Of a stretch of DNA of 45,754 bases, positions 43,401 to 45,754 are shown piece by piece. The position numbers were made by a program, and so were the translations under genes. The DNA comes from CAZSVE01 sp964610175 (GTDB taxonomy: Bacteria; Pseudomonadota; Gammaproteobacteria; HK1), in contig CAZSVE010000015.1 in assembly GCA_964610175.1 (NCBI GenBank), positions 1-45,754 of the forward strand, in the 5' to 3' direction. Each line of letters opens with the position of its first letter. Position 1 is the stretch's first letter. Under the pieces are notes generated by a model that saw only the letters and a program-made list of their open reading frames with translations, made no database searches and was not told where the DNA came from.

Positions 43401-44876
43401 CAGGATGCGTTGCCTTTCTTGCCCGGTGAGCAGCGGCAATTCCGAAACCCGCGTGGAGGGATCCGCCACAATTCCCTCCAGCAGACTTTGGAAATGGCCG
43501 ACCATCCGAATCATGGTCTCGGCCTCGAAGAGGTCCGGGTTGTACAGGAAGGCGTTGGACAGCGACTGTTCGGCTTCGATTATCTCCAGGGTAAGATCGA
43601 ATTGGCCTTCCTGTTGCGGCATTTTGAAAGGCGCCAGTGAAAGCCCGCCTCTGTCCACCCTGACATGCTCATCGCCTGCGGCATCCATCACGAAAGCGGA
43701 CAGCTCATCGTCGTTTTGGATCTTCTGCATGACCAGCAAGGCCTGGAAGATGGGAGAAATGCTGGCATCCCGCTGGGGTTGCAGACGTTCGACCAGAAGA
43801 GGAAAGGGGTAATCCTGATGACCCAATCCGTTCACCATGGTCTCGCGTACCTGGTTCAGAAAGGCATCGAAGGGTGGGTCCTCCGAGAAGTCGGCGCGCA
43901 TGGGGAGGGTATTGACGAAGTATCCCACGATGTCCTGGAATTCAGCCCGGCTACGGCCCACGGTGGGCGAACCCACGATAATATCGTTTTGACCCGTGTA
44001 ACGGTGCAACAGCACCTGGAAGGCGGCCATGACCATCATGTAGAGCGTGACGTTCGATGCCTGCGTCCGGTTATTGAGTTGCCTCGTCAACTCCGCTGGC
44101 AGATTGAAGGTAAGGGTCGCGCCATTATAGGATTGCACCGCCGGACGTGGTCGATCGGTGGGTAGATCGAGCACCGGCAACTCACCTGCCAGGTTTTCTC
44201 GCCAATATTCCCATGACCGTTTCCCTTCGGGACCTGCCAGCAATTCGGTTTGCCAGCGGACGAAATCCTGATATTGCCACTTCATGGGGGGTAACGTCGC
44301 CGCGTGATCGGCCTTTGGGACCGAATACAGCGACAATAACTCCGACACCAATATCCAGGTGGACCATCCGTCGTAAGCGATATGAGGCGACGCCATCAAC
44401 AGGACATGATCTTTCGGTGCGCGTGTGAACAGGCGGACACGAAACGGCGAATCCTTCTCCAGATGGAACGGAGACCGATAGGCCGCCCGTACTCGCTCAT
44501 GGAGTTCCGTATCGGTATCCTTCGACACATCGATTTCCTCGAAATCGAACTCCTGGACGCCATGAACGATCTGGACGGGTTGATTATCTTGTAGCGAAAA
44601 TGTGCTGCGCAGGGCTGGATGGCGGGCAATCAATGTCCGACACGCATCCCGCAAGGCCCGTATGTCGACAAGAGAAACGATGCGGCAAACCCCGGCCACG
44701 TTGTAAGCGGCGCTCCCTGGAGCACTTCGGTATAAAAACCACAGCGCTTTCTGTCCGTAGGATAAGGGATGCGAGGTCTTTTTCCGGGCTGCTTTATCCC
44801 GTAGCAACTTCTTCAAAAGTATGCGCTTTTCTTCAGCGGAAAGATTCTCTTTCATTTCGGGAAAGTCATTCATCAT
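40416..44876 (-). CDS. NRPS: C-A-PCP-terminal reductase
   Basis: 1486 aa. C domain (about 35-460) has SPHIAYDG: the catalytic second His and the Asp-Gly of HHxxxDG are kept, the first His is Pro. A domain (about 480-1000) has YTSGSTGVPKG, FDASTFEVWG, CYGPTEN, GELYTGG, YRTGD and NGKIHRQ. My hand-read specificity code is D-A-F-F-L-G-C-T-Y-K, which suggests a branched aliphatic residue (Val/Ile/Leu). PCP has DLGGHSVL (Ser near 1050). The reductase (about 1125-1470) has TGATGFLG for NAD(P)H and a YVSTAG...GYIQSK Ser-Tyr-Lys set, so the chain is probably released as aldehyde or alcohol. It starts with a C domain and so needs an upstream acyl donor, presumably the PKS genes elsewhere. ATG 44873 gives better spacing from AGGAG than 44876. 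Confidence 0.95.
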   Translation of the reverse strand: MMNDFPEMKENLSAEEKRILLKKLLRDKAARKKTSHPLSYGQKALWFLYRSAPGSAAYNVAGVCRIVSLVDIRALRDACRTLIARHPALRSTFSLQDNQPVQIVHGVQEFDFEEIDVSKDTDTELHERVRAAYRSPFHLEKDSPFRVRLFTRAPKDHVLLMASPHIAYDGWSTWILVSELLSLYSVPKADHAATLPPMKWQYQDFVRWQTELLAGPEGKRSWEYWRENLAGELPVLDLPTDRPRPAVQSYNGATLTFNLPAELTRQLNNRTQASNVTLYMMVMAAFQVLLHRYTGQNDIIVGSPTVGRSRAEFQDIVGYFVNTLPMRADFSEDPPFDAFLNQVRETMVNGLGHQDYPFPLLVERLQPQRDASISPIFQALLVMQKIQNDDELSAFVMDAAGDEHVRVDRGGLSLAPFKMPQQEGQFDLTLEIIEAEQSLSNAFLYNPDLFEAETMIRMVGHFQSLLEGIVADPSTRVSELPLLTGQERQRILVEWNDTRVPYPQDECVHELFEQQVRENPDAVALVFADREVSYGELNTRANRLAHRLRALGVGPEILVGVFVERSVEMIVGILAILKSGGAYVPLDLEYPRERLAFMAEDADLKALLCHGATRDRLPECAAQILDLDEEETLKAAEGDSNNLAKLANPDNLAYVIYTSGSTGVPKGVCVDHRSVVRLVRNTNYMEFDETQVFLQSAPIAFDASTFEVWGSLVNGAKLVIPLPGHLSLEELGRYLGEYNVTTLFLTTALFNLIVQERPGDIANLRFLLCGGEVGSPENMKKAAQLLTRGKLLHCYGPTENTTYTTFHTVSTDVDTGRPMPIGGPISNTRIYVLDDRMQLVPVGVTGELYTGGVGVARGYLNRPELTAEKFIPDPFDKEPGARLYRTGDACRWLPDGTIDFLGRIDTQVKVRGFRIECGEVESALLLHPDVREVVVDPRGEGTDKRLVAWLVAQTEDRATLRDALRAHLRQSLPDWMVPSIFVFMDSFPLTPNGKIHRQALPDPDAGDLGSTTEYIAPRTEAEAEMARLWAEVLGVDKVGLHDNFFDLGGHSVLAIQLTSQIKEQLGVEVPIRALFEDPTVLGLLREIGRTQTEEDKKRLDLDAEARLEDDIHPQDGMLIASQVENPGHALITGATGFLGVYLIGELLKQTKAVIWCLVRGENHQEAEKRLETALVEHDQAIDGWQQRVKVVTGDLKQQRLGLTEETFREFSDKIDVIYHNGTEVNHMYPYHELRKANVEGTKEVLKLACTGRKKPVHYVSTAGVFTGTGQPIREDSRLISDGLVENGYIQSKWVAENLIWEAGNRGLPVAVYRPDRIGGHSKTGKWNDKDTFYQMLLACIEWGIFPDWDYVENVAPVDYCAKALVWLSLREQALGRAYHLANSHSLPSNRIASHLRANGFEMRQLPYKEWREEVDRKGKGLLEHLLDYTIGDEGSFIEGEIQELECDRTIQALSESGIECPPITAELIGRYLEAMQLSHTGQSRSR

Positions 44877-44880
44877 TAGT

Positions 44881-44885
44881 CTCCT
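44881..44885 (-). promoter_or_regulatory. NRPS ribosome binding site formed at repeat edge
   Basis: On the complement, CCAGGAG lies 4 bases before ATG 44876 and 7 before ATG 44873. Its first bases are the final CCAG of the family 1 repeat, so the repeat end contributes part of the Shine-Dalgarno. Confidence 0.6.
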
Positions 44886-44990
44886 GGCGAAGCTTCGCCC
44901 CGAACCGACAAAGCATGCTTTAGCATCGGTAAAGCAAAATTGGCGTCCTGTAAAATCTGTCTCACTTGCGATGAGCCGGAAATAAACAAA
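44884..44990 (-). repeat. Family 1 repeat
   Basis: CTGGCGAAGCTTCGCCCCGA to GAGCCGGAAATAAACAAA, immediately upstream of the NRPS gene and in the same sense. Confidence 0.85.
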
Positions 44991-45091
44991 TCGATTACCG
45001 GGATCTTCGACAAAACGATCGGAATTCCTCGGGATGGCGCAACGACCGTTCCCTACAACGAGCCAATGAACAGGGTGATTTCGATGCCCCC

Positions 45092-45180
45092 GGACATGTT
45101 AGCGCTTCGCGCCAAGACTGAAGCGGGATGGGTCTTGGCGCACGCACCGGTTTTCTCGATATCTTTGTTTTTCCGATACC
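45092..45180 (+). repeat. Family 2 repeat
   Basis: GGACATGTTAGCGCTTCGCG to TTTGTTTTTCCGATACC, about ten differences from the 21711 copy. Confidence 0.85.
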
Positions 45181-45431
45181 TCAAGGGAGCACCCCGTGGC
45201 TCTCCAGGGATCGAGACAACCTTACGGCGCGCCGGAAAAGGCATCCCTGCAAGTCATTGCCAGTCATGAAACGACTTACGTTATGGCCAACGGAATATAG
45301 TACCGGGATTATCCCCTCCGCGCATTTGAAATGCCAAAGGAGAAACATGCCAAAGGAGAAACCAAGGGAGCAAATCCACTGAAATCGCTCCCCTTCGATG
45401 GGGCTTTTCCCCCGTGAGGGTGGAAAAGCTT

Positions 45432-45539
45432 TTGGCGAAGCTTGTGCTCGAACCGGCAAGGCACTACCCGGCATTGGTAAAGCAAAACCGGCGTTTCGTA
45501 AAACCTAGCTCATTTGCGATGAGTCGGAAATAAACAAAA
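45432..45539 (-). repeat. Family 1 repeat
   Basis: TTGGCGAAGCTTGTGCTCGA to GAGTCGGAAATAAACAAAA, full length. Confidence 0.85.
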
Positions 45540-45657
45540 TAGTCCCAACCACCATCCGTGCATATAATGCGTTCCCTGTCGCCGACGGCCCCATGGCTAT
45601 CGTGGCCGAGACCCGCCGGCACCGGACCACGATAAAACGATCGAAAAACTTTTAATC

Positions 45658-45738
45658 TGTCATTTCGAGCGTAGCGAGAAATCTTCTGGCTTGAAAAACT
45701 CCAAATGCACAAGATCTCTCCCTTCGGTCGAGATGACA
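45658..45738. repeat. Imperfect inverted repeat (CATTTCGAGC-type element)
   Basis: The arms TGTCATTTCGAGCGTAGCGA and, reversed, TGTCATCTCGACCGAAGGGA pair over about 28 bp with a few mismatches. Similar 'CATTTCGA(C/G)CG...GAGAAATCT' elements are scattered in many bacterial genomes and may be MITE-like or act as transcript hairpins. Confidence 0.65.
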
Positions 45739-45754
45739 TATCCTTCAAGGTATC

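Larger units (their letters stand above)
44877..45754. other. 878-bp gene-free end of window
   Basis: Family 1 copies at 44884-44990 and 45432-45539, a family 2 copy at 45092-45180 and an inverted repeat at 45658-45738. An open frame at 45464-45748 is made of repeat sequence. The NRPS promoter must lie in or beyond the first repeat. Confidence 0.65.

Noticed and set aside
45464..45748. Open frame of 94 aa on the - strand
   Set aside because: Made entirely of the terminal inverted repeat and a family 1 repeat.
1..45754. CRISPR array
   Set aside because: The repeats are too long and too widely spaced, and no regular repeat-spacer pattern exists.
1..45754. Full insertion sequence with transposase
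   Set aside because: No reading frame shows DDE, HUH or serine/tyrosine recombinase motifs, so the repeats must be mobilised by something outside the window if they are mobile.

Overview
The window looks like a gammaproteobacterial chromosome segment rich in accessory genes. Housekeeping genes that point there are hda next to a DUF2066 gene, glyQ, ratA/Coq10-like, cobT, a NapC/NirT-type multihaem cytochrome and an ACR3 arsenite carrier. The malyl-CoA lyase, the haem protein and the very high load of short dispersed repeats would fit a sulfur-oxidising or symbiotic lineage, but that placement is inference and the species cannot be read from the sequence.

Left part (1-17259): a type I polyketide locus on the + strand. 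The first CDS is cut by the window edge. It enters with the last residues of an acyl-AMP ligase (FAAL-like) domain, followed by ACP-KS-AT-KR-ACP. A selfish-looking AAA-ATPase/PD-(D/E)XK gene follows, then a second PKS (KS-AT-DH-KR-ACP), a zinc-ribbon PP-loop ATPase, and an unusual double aminotransferase whose N-terminal half is a degenerate copy of its C-terminal half. An 874-bp stretch covering most of both AT domains is identical between the two PKS genes.

Middle (17260-31342): a small AT-richer cassette (secreted CxGWF protein, second CxGWF protein, membrane protein, PhoD-like phosphodiesterase); two separate nucleotidyltransferase/HEPN toxin-antitoxin pairs; cobT; ratA; and an AT-rich four-gene membrane operon on the - strand (unknown 8-TM protein, SSS-family symporter, UbiA prenyltransferase, ICMT-like methyltransferase) that matches no system I know.

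Right part (31343-45754): malyl-CoA lyase, Hda, DUF2066, a DUF2064 glycosyltransferase, ACR3, a coiled-coil membrane protein, glyQ without glyS, a tetrahaem cytochrome, and an NRPS (C-A-PCP-reductase) on the - strand. The NRPS could release a lipopeptide or polyketide product as an aldehyde or alcohol, but it lies 23 kb from the end of the PKS locus with unrelated genes between.

Superimposed on all this is a dense set of intergenic repeats. Family 1 (about 110 bp, some 17 copies plus short remnants) includes one copy nested inside another with a 5-bp direct repeat, which is evidence of mobility. Family 2 (about 90 bp, 7 copies) and a 65-bp third family also occur. Several genes end or begin inside these repeats, so the repeats supply protein termini. 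No tRNA, rRNA, CRISPR array or IS transposase was found.
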